Assembly: GCF_021117295.1 (NCBI RefSeq)
Contig: NZ_CP088247.1
Span: forward strand, 496,001-560,000
DNA length: 64,000 bases
Reading direction: 5' to 3'
Source of the DNA: Methylorubrum sp. B1-46
GTDB lineage: Bacteria; Pseudomonadota; Alphaproteobacteria; Rhizobiales; Beijerinckiaceae
A model generated the notes under the pieces. The model was not told the origin of the DNA. It searched no databases and was given only the letters and a program-made list of their open reading frames with translations. The position numbers and the translations under genes were made by a program. Numbering within the stretch: the first letter of the stretch is position 1; each line of letters begins with the position of its first letter. Shown here one piece after another: positions 18,378-27,444 of this stretch.

Positions 18378-18475
18378 TGTCATTGCGCGGCGAAGCCGTG
18401 GCAAACCAGGACTCCGCATACTCCGGAGGTCTCGCGGGGTGGATCGCTTCGGCTCCGCCTCGCGATGACGGAGCG
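18378..18475. repeat. Intergenic repeat of the CATTGCG...CGATGACGG type
   Basis: The segment between the FDH operon hairpin and ygjV begins TGTCATTGCGCGGCGAAGCC and ends CTCCGCCTCGCGATGACGG. The ends are imperfectly complementary, as in the small palindromic repeats scattered between genes in many Rhizobiales. A shorter related stretch (CGTCATCGCGAGCGAATGCG) occurs near 25045. Repeat status is inferred from resemblance, not from a genome count. Confidence 0.4.
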
Positions 18476-18511
18476 TGGCCGCATCCGGAGCGCCCAGCGA
18501 AATGGCGGCCC

Positions 18512-19102
18512 TCAAGCGGCGCCCGGAAGCGGTGCCGCCGGTCTTGCGGCAACGGCCGGCTTGGCCGCGCCGCGGATTAGCGCGATCACCAGAGCCGCGA
18601 TCGTCAGCAGATCACAGGTCAGGCCGAAAACAGAGCCGACCAGCAGGTTGTGGAGCACCCAGCACGAGGACGCGCCGAGGAAGACGCGGCGCATGGTCTG
18701 CGCATCGCCCTGAAGCCGCGCCGTCGTCGCGAGCAGCGATCCGAGGCCGGCGCAGGCCGAGGGCCAGCCGTTCCAGGTGGCGAGCGTCAGGCAGAGCGCG
18801 ACGAGGCTGCTCGCCACGAACAGCGGAGCGACCCAGGGCGCGCGGAAGTCCGGGCCGATCCACCGGGCCGCCACCACGCTCTGCATCACCGAAACCAGGC
18901 ACATCGCCGTGCCGGTTTGCGCGCCGAGCCGCAGGAAGTGCAGCGCGAAGCAGGCCGAGCAGGCCGCCGAGGTGAGCAGGATCAGACTTCGCCGCGGCAT
19001 CATCCCGCCGACGAAGCCGAGGCAGAGCCCCAGGCTTCCAAACAGGTCGAGGTGTTCACGCGCGGCATTCCACGCGAGGGGGGCGAAATCTACGGGGGAC
19101 AT
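18512..19102 (-). CDS. YgjV family inner membrane protein
   Basis: A 196-residue integral membrane protein with about six hydrophobic helices. The pattern GSLGLCLGFVGGMMPRRSLILL, then CFALHFLRLGAQTGTAMCLVS, then SSCWVLHNLLVGSVFGLTCDLL matches the YgjV (Imp-YgjV) family by eye. The function of the family is not established. The start at 19102 faces the TetR/RND operon promoter across a 317 bp divergent gap. The C-terminus is a short Ala/Pro tail. Confidence 0.8.
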   Translation of the reverse strand: MSPVDFAPLAWNAAREHLDLFGSLGLCLGFVGGMMPRRSLILLTSAACSACFALHFLRLGAQTGTAMCLVSVMQSVVAARWIGPDFRAPWVAPLFVASSLVALCLTLATWNGWPSACAGLGSLLATTARLQGDAQTMRRVFLGASSCWVLHNLLVGSVFGLTCDLLTIAALVIALIRGAAKPAVAARPAAPLPGAA

Positions 19103-19348
19103 GATGGGGGACTCGAACGACGCGTCCGTTATTCGTTTCGGCGATCGTTCCGTTGAGGCTTGTTCTTGCTTCTTGCTTCGCGGCGCGGTGAAAGCTTGGC
19201 GAAAGCAGTGCCGACCGAGCGTGGAACGGAGCCGGTCTTGGCCAATGCGCTATTCGTGCATGGTAAGCGGATCGTTAACGGGACGGAGCCCGTTCCAGAG
19301 CGTGGCCCTGCTGCCTCACCTCTGAAGCATCATCCTCTGCAGCCCGCG

Positions 19349-19394
19349 ATGAGAATGAACGTTCATTGACATGAGAATGAACGTTCACTATCAA
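19349..19394 (+). promoter_or_regulatory. Promoter with tandem TetR operators for the RND efflux operon
   Basis: A 17-base direct repeat (ATGAGAATGAACGTTCA) occurs at 19349-19365 and 19371-19387, a 22-bp period. Each copy contains a palindrome centred on AATGAACGTTCATT (19354-19367, perfect; 19376-19389, two mismatches). A consensus -35 box TTGACA lies at 19366-19371 and a -10-like TATCAA at 19389-19394, with a 17-bp spacer. The second operator fills the spacer and the first touches the -35, so a bound repressor should block the polymerase. The rest of the 19103-19419 gap shows nothing else clear. Confidence 0.75.
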
Positions 19395-19419
19395 CTCCGG
19401 GCAGCGTTGGAGTCGGGCC

Positions 19420-19728
19420 ATGGGCATGGTTTTCGGAGATCGGGCGTCTTCCCCTCACGGGCTCGGTGGCGATCTCGCCGTGTCGCAGGAAGGCTTTAGC
19501 CCGCTGCGGCTCCTCCGGGCGGTCTGCACGCCCGCCAATCTGCTCGTCTGCGCCGTCGTGGCCTTCGGCTGGTTCGCGCTGATTGGCTGGACCGGTGCCG
19601 GGCCGGACGGCTGGCAGGCTCGGCTTTGCGCCGATCTCGACCTTCAGCCGCGGGCCTGCGCCGCCGTTCGACTGAACGTCGATGCGGATCGCACCGCTTC
19701 GCTCGGCACCGTAGGAACCTCATCATGA
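19420..19728 (+). CDS. Small membrane protein preceding tetR
   Basis: A 102-residue protein of no recognised family. One hydrophobic segment (about residues 38-57, NLLVCAVVAFGWFALIGWTG) suggests a single-pass membrane protein. Its stop overlaps the tetR start as ATGA (19725-19728), which supports real translation and coupling. It is the first gene after the operator-controlled promoter. It might be a small efflux-associated peptide, or merely a leader frame that couples tetR translation. Confidence 0.6.
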   Translation: MGMVFGDRASSPHGLGGDLAVSQEGFSPLRLLRAVCTPANLLVCAVVAFGWFALIGWTGAGPDGWQARLCADLDLQPRACAAVRLNVDADRTASLGTVGTSS

Positions 19729-20360
19729 GTGCAGCGGCCGGCGCCGTCATCGACGCCCGCAACGGACAGGCGGCCCGGCGCGAGCATATCCTCGATGCGG
19801 CCGAGGCCTGCTTCGTCCGCAACGGGTTTCACCGTACCACGATGCAGGATCTCGCCCGCGAGGCTTCGATGAGTCCGGGCAATATCTATCGCTACTTCGA
19901 TTCCAAGGAGGCGGTCGTCCTCGGACTGGCCGAGCGCGACCGCGAGCGCGGCGCCGTCCTTGTGGAGGCGATGGAGCGGTCGGGCGACAAGCGCGCCGCG
20001 CTGATGGGCGTGCTCGCCCGCTTCTTCCTCGACATCACCCGCGAGGCGGCGATCCTGCGCCTTGACGTCTGGGCGGAATCGACCCGCAACCCTGCCATCG
20101 GAACGATGGTCGAGCGCGGCGACGAGGACGGCCGCCTCTGGCTCATCGAGATGTTCGACGCGATCAAGACCTCGCCGGATTGCGATCCGGTCGCCCTGTT
20201 CGACGCGGTGGCACCGTTGATGAAGGGCATCATCGTCAGTCGCGCGCTCAGTGCCGACTACGATGCCGGCCCCGCCGTGACCCAGCTCCAGGCCGCGATC
20301 GATGCGGGCCTGTCCGGCATGCTTCCCCTCCCCCGCTCCGAGCAGGAGACCGGCCGATGA
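19725..20360 (+). CDS. TetR/AcrR family transcriptional repressor of the RND operon
   Basis: A 211-residue TetR-type regulator. The N-terminal helix-turn-helix reads ARREHILDAAEACFVRNGFH, then TTMQDLAREASMSPGNIYRYFDSKEAVVLGL (about residues 17-70). The C-terminal ligand domain ends IIVSRALSADYDAGPA. The start is fixed by ATGA overlap with the preceding frame, and its stop overlaps the next gene as ATGA. It presumably represses its own operon at the operators at 19354-19389 and is released by a pump substrate. The inducer is unknown. Confidence 0.92.
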   Translation: MSAAAGAVIDARNGQAARREHILDAAEACFVRNGFHRTTMQDLAREASMSPGNIYRYFDSKEAVVLGLAERDRERGAVLVEAMERSGDKRAALMGVLARFFLDITREAAILRLDVWAESTRNPAIGTMVERGDEDGRLWLIEMFDAIKTSPDCDPVALFDAVAPLMKGIIVSRALSADYDAGPAVTQLQAAIDAGLSGMLPLPRSEQETGR

Positions 20361-21598
20361 GAGCCGTCCGGCACCTCACCCTCCCCGCCCTCCTGCTCGC
20401 CGCCTCGGCGCTGGTGCCGGCGCGAGCGGAGACCGCGCCACCGCCCGCACAGACCGCACCGGCGCCCGTCGTCAGCGTGGTCGAGGCCGAGCGGCGCGAG
20501 ATCGTCGAGAGCGTCGTCGTCACCGGGACGCTGGTGCCCCGCGACGAGATCCTGGTGACGCCGGAGATCGACGGCTATCGCCTCGTCGAGCTGCTGACTG
20601 AGGAGGGCATGCGCGTCGAGAAGGGTCAGGTGCTCGCCCGCCTCAACCGCGACCTGATCGACCGCCAACTCGCCCAGCAGAACGCGCTGATCGACAAGGT
20701 GTCGGCCGCCGTGCCTCAGGCCCAGAGCAGCATCGAGCAGGCGGAGGCCGCCGAACTCGAAGCGCGCCTCGCCTATGATCGCGCCAAGCAGCTGGTCCAG
20801 ACCGGCATCACCACCGCGGCTGTCATGGAGAATCGCACCGCCGCCCTGCGGCAGGCGGAGGGTAAACTTGCCTTCGCCCGTAACGGCCTCGCCATGGCCA
20901 AGGCCGAGCTGGCGCAGGCCAAGGCCGTGCGCGACGAACTCGAATTGCGGCTCGCCCGCACCGAGATCCGCGCGCCGGAAGCCGGCATCGTCAGCCGCCG
21001 CACGGCGCGGGTCGGCATGGCGACCTCTTCGTCGGCTGAGCCGCTGTTCCGGCTGATCGCCCGCGGCGAGATCGAGCTGGAGGCTGAGGTCATTGAGACC
21101 AAGCTGCCGCTGCTGCGCGAGGGCGCCCCCGCCTTCATCGAGATCGGCGACGGCGAGCGCGTTTCGGGCAGCGTCCGCGCGGTCTACCCGGAAGTCGAGA
21201 AGGCCAGCCGCCTCGGCAAGGTCCGGGTGCGCCTCGATCCCGATCCGCGCCTGCGCATCGGCACCTTCGCCCGCGGCGCCGTCGAACTTGCCCGCACCCG
21301 CGGCGTCACGGTGCCCCAGGCTTCCGTCCTCTACGGCGGCGGCAAGCGCAGCTCTGTCCTCGTCGTCGCCGACGACCGGGTCGAGTCCCGCGAGGTCCGC
21401 ACCGGCCTGTCGGACGAGGACGACATCGAGATCCGCTCCGGTCTGACCGAGGGCGAGCGGGTCGTGGCCCGTGCCGGCAGCTTCCTTCGCGACGGCGACC
21501 GCGTCCGTCCGGTTCCCCTCGCCCGGCAGGGCCAGACACCGGCCGCAATCTCCGCCGCGCCCTCGCCGCGAGCCACCGCCGACGCCGGCGCGCGCTGA
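20357..21598 (+). CDS. RND efflux periplasmic adaptor (membrane fusion) subunit
   Basis: A 413-residue HlyD/AcrA-type adaptor. A signal peptide (about residues 1-24, ending ARAETA) is followed by a lipoyl half (EIDGYRLVELLTEEGMRVEKGQVLARLNR). A long coiled-coil hairpin (about 120-190) follows, then the second lipoyl half (RTEIRAPEAGIVSRRTARVG), a beta-barrel and a C-terminal domain. It should bridge the inner-membrane pump and an outer-membrane channel, which is not encoded here. The start is fixed by ATGA overlap with tetR. A palindromic element lies between it and the pump gene. Confidence 0.93.
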   Translation: MRAVRHLTLPALLLAASALVPARAETAPPPAQTAPAPVVSVVEAERREIVESVVVTGTLVPRDEILVTPEIDGYRLVELLTEEGMRVEKGQVLARLNRDLIDRQLAQQNALIDKVSAAVPQAQSSIEQAEAAELEARLAYDRAKQLVQTGITTAAVMENRTAALRQAEGKLAFARNGLAMAKAELAQAKAVRDELELRLARTEIRAPEAGIVSRRTARVGMATSSSAEPLFRLIARGEIELEAEVIETKLPLLREGAPAFIEIGDGERVSGSVRAVYPEVEKASRLGKVRVRLDPDPRLRIGTFARGAVELARTRGVTVPQASVLYGGGKRSSVLVVADDRVESREVRTGLSDEDDIEIRSGLTEGERVVARAGSFLRDGDRVRPVPLARQGQTPAAISAAPSPRATADAGAR

Positions 21599-21607
21599 GG
21601 CATCATA

Positions 21608-21644
21608 CCAAATCCGGTTGATCCCTTCGGGATTGCGGATTTGG
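21608..21644. repeat. Two-tier palindromic element between adaptor and pump genes
   Basis: CCAAATCCG (21608-21616) pairs perfectly with CGGATTTGG (21636-21644), and inside it ATCCC (21621-21625) pairs with GGGAT (21629-21633). A related arm occurs at 25009-25036 after the pump gene. It resembles a dispersed intergenic palindrome and could also shape the mRNA between the two cistrons. Confidence 0.55.
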
Positions 21645-21753
21645 CTGTCGCTCAAGCGCCGCGCGGGCTTGCCGATCCGATCCCCGCTTTGATCAAGCGG
21701 TGACTGAATCACTCCCTCGGCCCCCTCGATTATCCTTCTAACCGGTTGCCCCG

Positions 21754-24700
21754 ATGCGCTTGAACATCTCCGCCTGGGCGATCCGCAATCCGATCGCACC
21801 CCTCGTCCTGTTCCTCGTGCTGATGGTGCTCGGCCTCGTCAGCTTCCAGGGACTTGCGGTCACCCGCATGCCGAATGTGGACGTGCCGATCGTCTCGGTG
21901 GCGATCACGCAGAGCGGTGCCGCCCCGTCCGAGCTTCAGACCCAGGTAACGAAATGGGTCGAGGACTCGATCGCGGGCGTGCGCGGCGTCAAGCACATCA
22001 CCTCGGCGATCACGGAAGGCTCCTCCGTCACCACGGTTGAGTTCCGGCTTGAGGTGAACACCGACCGGGCCGTCAACGACGTCAAGGATGCGATCTCGAA
22101 GATCCGCATCAACCTGCCCCGCACCATCGACGAGCCGGTCATCCAGCGCGTCGAGATCACCGGCCTGCCGATCCTGATCTACGGCGTGAAGTCGCCCGCG
22201 ATGACGCCGGCCGACCTGTCGTGGTTCGTCGAGGACAAGGTCGCCCGCACTTTGCAGGGCGTGAAGGGCGTCGGCGGCGTCGAGCGTGTCGGCGGTGTCG
22301 CCCGCGAGATCCGCATCACGCCCCTGCCCGACCGGCTGCTGGCGCTCGGCATCACCGCGGCCGACGTCAACCGCCAAGTGCGCGTCACCTCCGCCGATCT
22401 GGCCGGCGGGCGCGGCGAGGTCGGCGGACGCGAGCAGTCGATCCGGACGCTGGCCGCCTCGCGCACCATCCGCGACCTGAAAGCCACCTCGATCGTCCTG
22501 CCCGGCGGGCGCAAGGTGCGCCTCGACGACCTCGCCACGGTCGAGGATTCGATCGAGGAGCCGCGCACCTTCGCTCGCTTCAACGGCGAGTCCGTCGTCG
22601 CCTTCTCGGTCTCCCGCGGCTCGGGCGCGAGCGATGCCGAGGTCGCGGCGGGCGTCGAGAAGAAGATCGCCGAGTTCGCCCAGAACTATCCCGACATCCA
22701 GTTCCAAGAGATCGACTCCTCGGTCGCGGCGACGCGGGGCAGCTACGCCTCGGCGATGCACACGCTGATGGAGGGCGCCGCGCTCGCCGTCATCGTCGTG
22801 TTCTTCTTCCTGCGCGATTGGCGTGCCACGCTGATCGCGGCGGTGGCGCTGCCGCTCTCGGTGCTGCCGACTTTCTGGGCGATGGACGCGATGGGCTTCA
22901 CCCTCAACGGCATCAGCCTGCTCGCGATCACGCTCGTGACCGGTATCCTCGTCGACGACGCCATCGTCGAGATCGAGAACGTCGTGCGCCATATGCGGAT
23001 GGGCAAATCGCCCTATCGTGCTTCGATCGAGGGCGCCGACGAGATCGGGCTCGCAGTCATCGCCATCACCGCGACCCTGATTGCGGTGTTCGCCCCGGTC
23101 TCGTTCATGGGCGGCATTGCCGGGCGCTACTTCATCCAGTTCGGCCTGACCATCGCCGTCTCCGTGTTCATGTCGCTGCTGGTGGCCCGCCTCATCACGC
23201 CGCTGCTCGCCGCCTACTTCCTGCGCGACCACGGCCACGCTGAGGAGCGGGAGGGTCCGATCATGCGCGCCTATACCCGCCTCGTCGGCTGGTCGGTGCG
23301 CCACAAGTGGATCACCCTGATGGCGGGGCTGGCACTGTTTGCCGGCTCGATCGTCTCGACCAAGCTCCTGCCCTCGGGCTTCATTCCGAAGCAGGACAAC
23401 GCCCGCACCCTGTTCATGATCGAGCTGGCGCCGGGCGCCCGCCTGCCCGACACCATCGCAGTGGCCGACCGCGTGGTCGCGCGCATCCGCGCCCTGCCCG
23501 AGGTCACCTCGGTCTTCGTCGATGGCGGGCGACAGGCCGGCGGCAAGAAGGAGACGCGGCTCGCCACGCTGATCGTGAACCTGAGCCCGAAGAGCGAGCG
23601 CGCGAAGCGGCAATGGACCATCGAGTCCGAGATCGCCGGACTGCTGGCGCAGGAGCCCGACATCCGCTCCTGGACCCTGCGCGACAGCGGCCAGCGCGAC
23701 CTCGCCCTCGTCGTCAGCGGCCCTGACGTGGACGTGGTGACGGACGTCGCCGCCCGGCTCCAGCGCGACATGGCGGCGATTCCGCACCTCGTCTCGGTGA
23801 TGTCGACGGCGCCCCTGAACCGCACCGAGGTGCGCATCCGCCCGAAAGAAGGCGCGGCGGCCGATCTCGGCGTCTCGACCGACGTCATCGCCGAAACCGT
23901 ACGCGTCGGCACCATCGGCGACATCGGCATCAACCTCGCCAAGTTCAACGCCAAGGACCGGCAGGTACCGATCCGGGTCCAGCTCCCGGAGAGCGCCCGC
24001 GGCGCGGTGGCGCGGCTCGAGAACCTCAAGGTGCCGGCCAAGAACGGCACGGCGGTGCCGCTCGCGGCGGTGGCTGACATCGAACTCGACCAGGGCCCCG
24101 GCGCGATCGAGCGCTACGATCGCGCCGTGCGCGTGGCGGTCGAGGCCAATATGGAAGGCTCCGACGCGCTCGGCTCGCTGATCGAGCAGGCGCTCGCCAC
24201 GCCGACGGCGAGGAACCTGCCGCCGGGCGTCACCATTAAGCAGACCGGCGACGCCGAGATCATGCAGGAGGTGTTCTCCGGCTTCCTTCTGGCGATGGGC
24301 GCCGGCATCATGATGGTCTACGCCGTGCTGGTGCTGCTGTTCGGCTCATTCCTGCAGCCGCTCACCATCCTGTTCTCGCTGCCGCTCTCCATCGGCGGCG
24401 CCATCCTCGGCCTGCTGATCTGCCAGATGCCGATCTCGATGCCGGTCGTCATCGGCATCCTGATGCTGATGGGTCTGGTGACGAAGAACGCGATCATGCT
24501 CGTGGACTTCGCGGTCGAGGAGATGCGCTCCGGGGTCGATCGTGTCACGGCCATCGTCGATGCCGGGCGCAAGCGGGCGCGGCCCATCGTGATGACCACC
24601 ATCGCCATGGCCGCCGGCATGGTGCCCTCGGCGCTGGCGCTCGGCATCGGTGGCGAGTTCCGTGCGCCGATGGCGGTGGCGGTGATCGCCGGACTAATCG

Positions 24701-24852
24701 TCTCGACGCTGCTCTCGCTGGTCTTCGTGCCGGCGGTGTTCCTGCTGATGGACAGCCTCGGCAACGGGATCGGGCGCGGGCTCGGCCGCTTCGTCGGACC
24801 CCGCGACGAGCCGGAGGACGGCCCCGTCCCGGTTGCCGCGACGCACCGCTAG
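21754..24852 (+). CDS. RND family efflux permease (HAE1-like)
   Basis: A 1032-residue proton-driven RND pump. The first transmembrane segment is at about residues 12-32 and the large periplasmic domains follow. TM4 carries the proton-relay aspartates in GILVDDAIVEIENVVRH. The second half repeats the fold, with GILMLMGLVTKNAIMLVDFA in the matching helix. The length and sequence are standard for drug or heavy-metal/solvent pumps of the HAE1 type. It works with the adaptor encoded just upstream and is probably controlled by the TetR repressor. The substrate cannot be read from the sequence. A strong hairpin terminator follows at 24926. Confidence 0.95.
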   Translation: MRLNISAWAIRNPIAPLVLFLVLMVLGLVSFQGLAVTRMPNVDVPIVSVAITQSGAAPSELQTQVTKWVEDSIAGVRGVKHITSAITEGSSVTTVEFRLEVNTDRAVNDVKDAISKIRINLPRTIDEPVIQRVEITGLPILIYGVKSPAMTPADLSWFVEDKVARTLQGVKGVGGVERVGGVAREIRITPLPDRLLALGITAADVNRQVRVTSADLAGGRGEVGGREQSIRTLAASRTIRDLKATSIVLPGGRKVRLDDLATVEDSIEEPRTFARFNGESVVAFSVSRGSGASDAEVAAGVEKKIAEFAQNYPDIQFQEIDSSVAATRGSYASAMHTLMEGAALAVIVVFFFLRDWRATLIAAVALPLSVLPTFWAMDAMGFTLNGISLLAITLVTGILVDDAIVEIENVVRHMRMGKSPYRASIEGADEIGLAVIAITATLIAVFAPVSFMGGIAGRYFIQFGLTIAVSVFMSLLVARLITPLLAAYFLRDHGHAEEREGPIMRAYTRLVGWSVRHKWITLMAGLALFAGSIVSTKLLPSGFIPKQDNARTLFMIELAPGARLPDTIAVADRVVARIRALPEVTSVFVDGGRQAGGKKETRLATLIVNLSPKSERAKRQWTIESEIAGLLAQEPDIRSWTLRDSGQRDLALVVSGPDVDVVTDVAARLQRDMAAIPHLVSVMSTAPLNRTEVRIRPKEGAAADLGVSTDVIAETVRVGTIGDIGINLAKFNAKDRQVPIRVQLPESARGAVARLENLKVPAKNGTAVPLAAVADIELDQGPGAIERYDRAVRVAVEANMEGSDALGSLIEQALATPTARNLPPGVTIKQTGDAEIMQEVFSGFLLAMGAGIMMVYAVLVLLFGSFLQPLTILFSLPLSIGGAILGLLICQMPISMPVVIGILMLMGLVTKNAIMLVDFAVEEMRSGVDRVTAIVDAGRKRARPIVMTTIAMAAGMVPSALALGIGGEFRAPMAVAVIAGLIVSTLLSLVFVPAVFLLMDSLGNGIGRGLGRFVGPRDEPEDGPVPVAATHR

Positions 24853-24925
24853 CGCGGCAGCCCGATCCTCATCGCGCCCAATCGTGAGGCGCCTCGCCAT
24901 CGCACCGCTCCCCTGAGCGCGCGAT

Positions 24926-24970
24926 GACCGGCCGGCCCGTGCACCGCCCCCTTGCACGAGCCGGCCGGTC
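24926..24970 (+). terminator. Strong hairpin after the RND pump gene
   Basis: GACCGGCCGGC (24926-24936) pairs perfectly with GCCGGCCGGTC (24960-24970), and an inner GTGCA/TGCAC (24939-24943, 24953-24957) extends the stem. GTCTTTCG follows. Most likely the end of the RND operon transcript. Confidence 0.7.
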
Positions 24971-25008
24971 GTCTTTCGAGGATGACCCCGTCGGGCGTCC
25001 TCACACCC

Positions 25009-25036
25009 TTTCCGGTTGGTCACTTCGGGATTTGTC
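25009..25036. repeat. Partial copy of the AAATCCGGTT...GGGATT palindromic element
   Basis: The stretch TTTCCGGTTGGTCACTTCGG plus GATTT resembles the left and central part of the element at 21608-21644. It is followed near 25045 by a second repeat-like piece (CGTCATCGCGAGCGAATGCG). Both lie between the RND terminator and the EamA gene. Confidence 0.35.
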
Positions 25037-25080
25037 TCATCTCCGTCATCGCGAGCGAATGCGATCAAGCCGCGGTCGCA

Positions 25081-26040
25081 TCAGATGTCCCGGCCCTGAT
25101 AAATCTCAGGGGCGTCGATGCGCGGACTCCGAGCCCGCCGGAGGAGGCGTCCGTCGATCGCCGCGAGGCCGCAGCCGATGAGGACCATCCCGGCATAGTG
25201 AAGCATCTCCAGGCGCTCATCCAGCACGAATGCGCCGAGCAGGATGGCGGAAACCGGGATCAGGAAGGTGACGAGCAGAAGATTCGTGGCTCCGGCGCTC
25301 GCCAGAAGGCGAAAGTACAGAAGGTAGGCCAAAGCGGTCGACAGGATCGCGATGCCGACCACGGCGGCCCAGACCGACGCGCTCGGCATCGCCAGCGTCC
25401 ACGGCCGGTCCACCACCAGCGCGACGGGCAGGAGCAGGAGCGTGGACGCCGTGACCTGTCCCGCGGCGGTCGCGAGCGGCGGCACCCCGAGACGGCGGAA
25501 GCGTCGTCCGAACACCCCGGCGCAGGCATAGGACAGAGCCGCGGCGAGCACCGCGATCTGTGACGCGAGGTGACTCTCCGTCCCGGAGATAGCGGAGGAT
25601 CCGACCATCACGACGACACCGGCGAAACCGATCAGCATGCCCGCGAACTTGCTGACGGTCATGCGCTCATCGGTCGTGAACCAGTGGGCGACGAGGACGG
25701 TGAAGAGCGGGCTCGTCGCGTTGAGAATCGCCGCTAGGCCGGAAGCAATCTGCGTCTGACCCCAGACGATGAGGAGGAACGGCACGACGTTGTTGAGCAG
25801 ACCCATGCCAACGAATGCACCCCAGACCGCGCGACCGCGCGGTCGATCGAGGCCGGCCAGCGGCAGGACGAGGTTGAGGATCAGCGCCGCGATCCCGACG
25901 CGCAGGACGACGAGTGTCAGGGGCGGCAGAGCGGAGAGAGCCACGCCGGTGAAGAAGAACGATCCACCCCAGAGCACGGATAGGGCGAGCAGCATCGCCC
26001 ATTGAGTGGCGGACATCGGACGGTTGACGGCGGGCGACAT
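25081..26040 (-). CDS. EamA/DMT family transporter
   Basis: A 319-residue drug/metabolite transporter with ten hydrophobic helices in two EamA repeats. The first repeat opens WAMLLALSVLWGGSFFFTGVAL and includes GLAAILNATSPLFTVLVAHW. The second includes SYACAGVFGRRFRRLG and ends LHYAGMVLIGCGLAAID. Such proteins export amino acids, nucleotides or drugs, and the substrate is not predictable. It is the gene downstream of hrcA on the same strand, with 108 bp between, so read-through is possible. In many relatives that position is occupied by grpE. Confidence 0.92.
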   Translation of the reverse strand: MSPAVNRPMSATQWAMLLALSVLWGGSFFFTGVALSALPPLTLVVLRVGIAALILNLVLPLAGLDRPRGRAVWGAFVGMGLLNNVVPFLLIVWGQTQIASGLAAILNATSPLFTVLVAHWFTTDERMTVSKFAGMLIGFAGVVVMVGSSAISGTESHLASQIAVLAAALSYACAGVFGRRFRRLGVPPLATAAGQVTASTLLLLPVALVVDRPWTLAMPSASVWAAVVGIAILSTALAYLLYFRLLASAGATNLLLVTFLIPVSAILLGAFVLDERLEMLHYAGMVLIGCGLAAIDGRLLRRARSPRIDAPEIYQGRDI

Positions 26041-26148
26041 CGAGGACTCCGGCAGGTGTAGTCACGCCCTGCCTACGGCGTCCCCCGGATGAGCCGCCTC
26101 CCGATTCCTGCTCTCGAATCCCGTTCTAAGGCCGATGGGCCGCGATCC

Positions 26149-27246
26149 TCATCGAGACCGGTCGAGCAATCCCGAGACCACCCGGGCGGTGTAGTCCACC
26201 ATCGGCACGATGCGGGAATAGTTCAGCCGCGTCGGGCCGATCACGCCGACGACGCCGACGATCTTCTGCGCGCCGTCGCGGAAGGGGGCGGCGATCATCG
26301 ACGAGCCGGAGAGCGAGAACAGCTTGTTCTCCGAGCCGATGAAGATGCGCACGCCGTCACCTTGCTCGGCCCGCGCCAGCAGCTCGATCACGTCCTTCTG
26401 CGTCTCCAGGTCGTTGAACAGCAGGCGGATGCGCTCCAGGTCCTCGGCCGCGCGCAGATCATCCAGGAGGTTGGCTTGGCCCCGCACGATGAGCTGGCGC
26501 GCCTCGGAGGGGCCGACCGTGGTGGCGAGCCCGGCATCGACCAGCCGCTCGGTCAGCGCGTCGAGTTCCCGCTTCATCGCCGTACGGCCAGCCTCAATGT
26601 CGGCGCGCAGGGCGTCCAACGTGCGGCCGCGCAGACGAGCGTTGAGGAAGTTCGACGCCTCCTGCAGCGCGCCCGCCGGGAGACCGGGTGGCAGATCGAC
26701 CAGCCGGTTCTCCACGGTGCCGTCGATCGAGACCAGCACCACCAGCGCCCGGTCGGCGTCGAGGCGGACGAACTCGACATGCTTGAGCCCGGCATCGACC
26801 TTGGTGGTCAGCACCACGCCCGCCCCCCGCGAGATCCCCGACAGCAGCGAGGAGGCCTCGGCGAGCGCCGAATCGAAGGTGTGGCGCGAGGCCGCTGCCT
26901 GCATCTGCGCCTCGATCCGCGCCTTCTCGGCGAGATCGACATCGCCGATCTCCATCATCGCATCCACGAAGAAGCGCAGGCCGAGTTCCGTCGGCAGGCG
27001 GCCGGCGGAGGTGTGGGGCGCGAAGATGAGCCCCGAATGCTCCAGATCCGCCATGACGTTGCGGATCGAGGCCGGGGACAGGCTCATCGGCAGGATCCGC
27101 GCGAGGTTGCGCGATCCCACCGGCTCGCCGGTGGTCACGTAGCTCTCGACGATCTGCCGGAAGATTTCGCGGGCGCGCTCGTTGAGGGCGGAGAGCGCTT
27201 GGGGCTGCGGTTGCACGATCGGCTGAACGGTTTCGACCAAGGACAC
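26149..27246 (-). CDS. hrcA: Heat-inducible transcription repressor HrcA
   Basis: A 365-residue HrcA. The N-terminal winged helix reads [20 protein letters not shown], then [12 protein letters not shown] and [20 protein letters not shown]. It is followed by the family signature [19 protein letters not shown]. The C-terminal GAF-like domain ends with [22 protein letters not shown], which is diagnostic. HrcA binds CIRCE operators, typically at groESL, and needs GroEL to fold into the active form. No CIRCE-like inverted repeat was seen upstream of hrcA itself. It is divergent from the His-rich protein and the rph operon, a common neighbourhood in alphaproteobacteria. Confidence 0.96.
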   Translation of the reverse strand: MSLVETVQPIVQPQPQALSALNERAREIFRQIVESYVTTGEPVGSRNLARILPMSLSPASIRNVMADLEHSGLIFAPHTSAGRLPTELGLRFFVDAMMEIGDVDLAEKARIEAQMQAAASRHTFDSALAEASSLLSGISRGAGVVLTTKVDAGLKHVEFVRLDADRALVVLVSIDGTVENRLVDLPPGLPAGALQEASNFLNARLRGRTLDALRADIEAGRTAMKRELDALTERLVDAGLATTVGPSEARQLIVRGQANLLDDLRAAEDLERIRLLFNDLETQKDVIELLARAEQGDGVRIFIGSENKLFSLSGSSMIAAPFRDGAQKIVGVVGVIGPTRLNYSRIVPMVDYTARVVSGLLDRSR

Positions 27247-27444
27247 GAAAAACCTGACGAATGATTGTGGGCGCTTGCGGGCCGCCGATCAATCCTCGCG
27301 CTTCGCGACACGACGGCAGGGGATACCGAACGCGTTTAGTCGGCAAACGTGACCGGACGAGGGATCATTCGGTGCTCTCAGGTCGTTTCTCGGTCAGGGC
27401 CGCGCTTTCGAGCGCGAACCCGCCTACCCGTCATTCAAGCGAAA

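Noticed and set aside
21730..23787. A 685-codon open frame antisense to the RND pump gene
   Set aside because: His/Asp/Gly-rich composition typical of reversed high-GC coding sequence; no motif or start signal.
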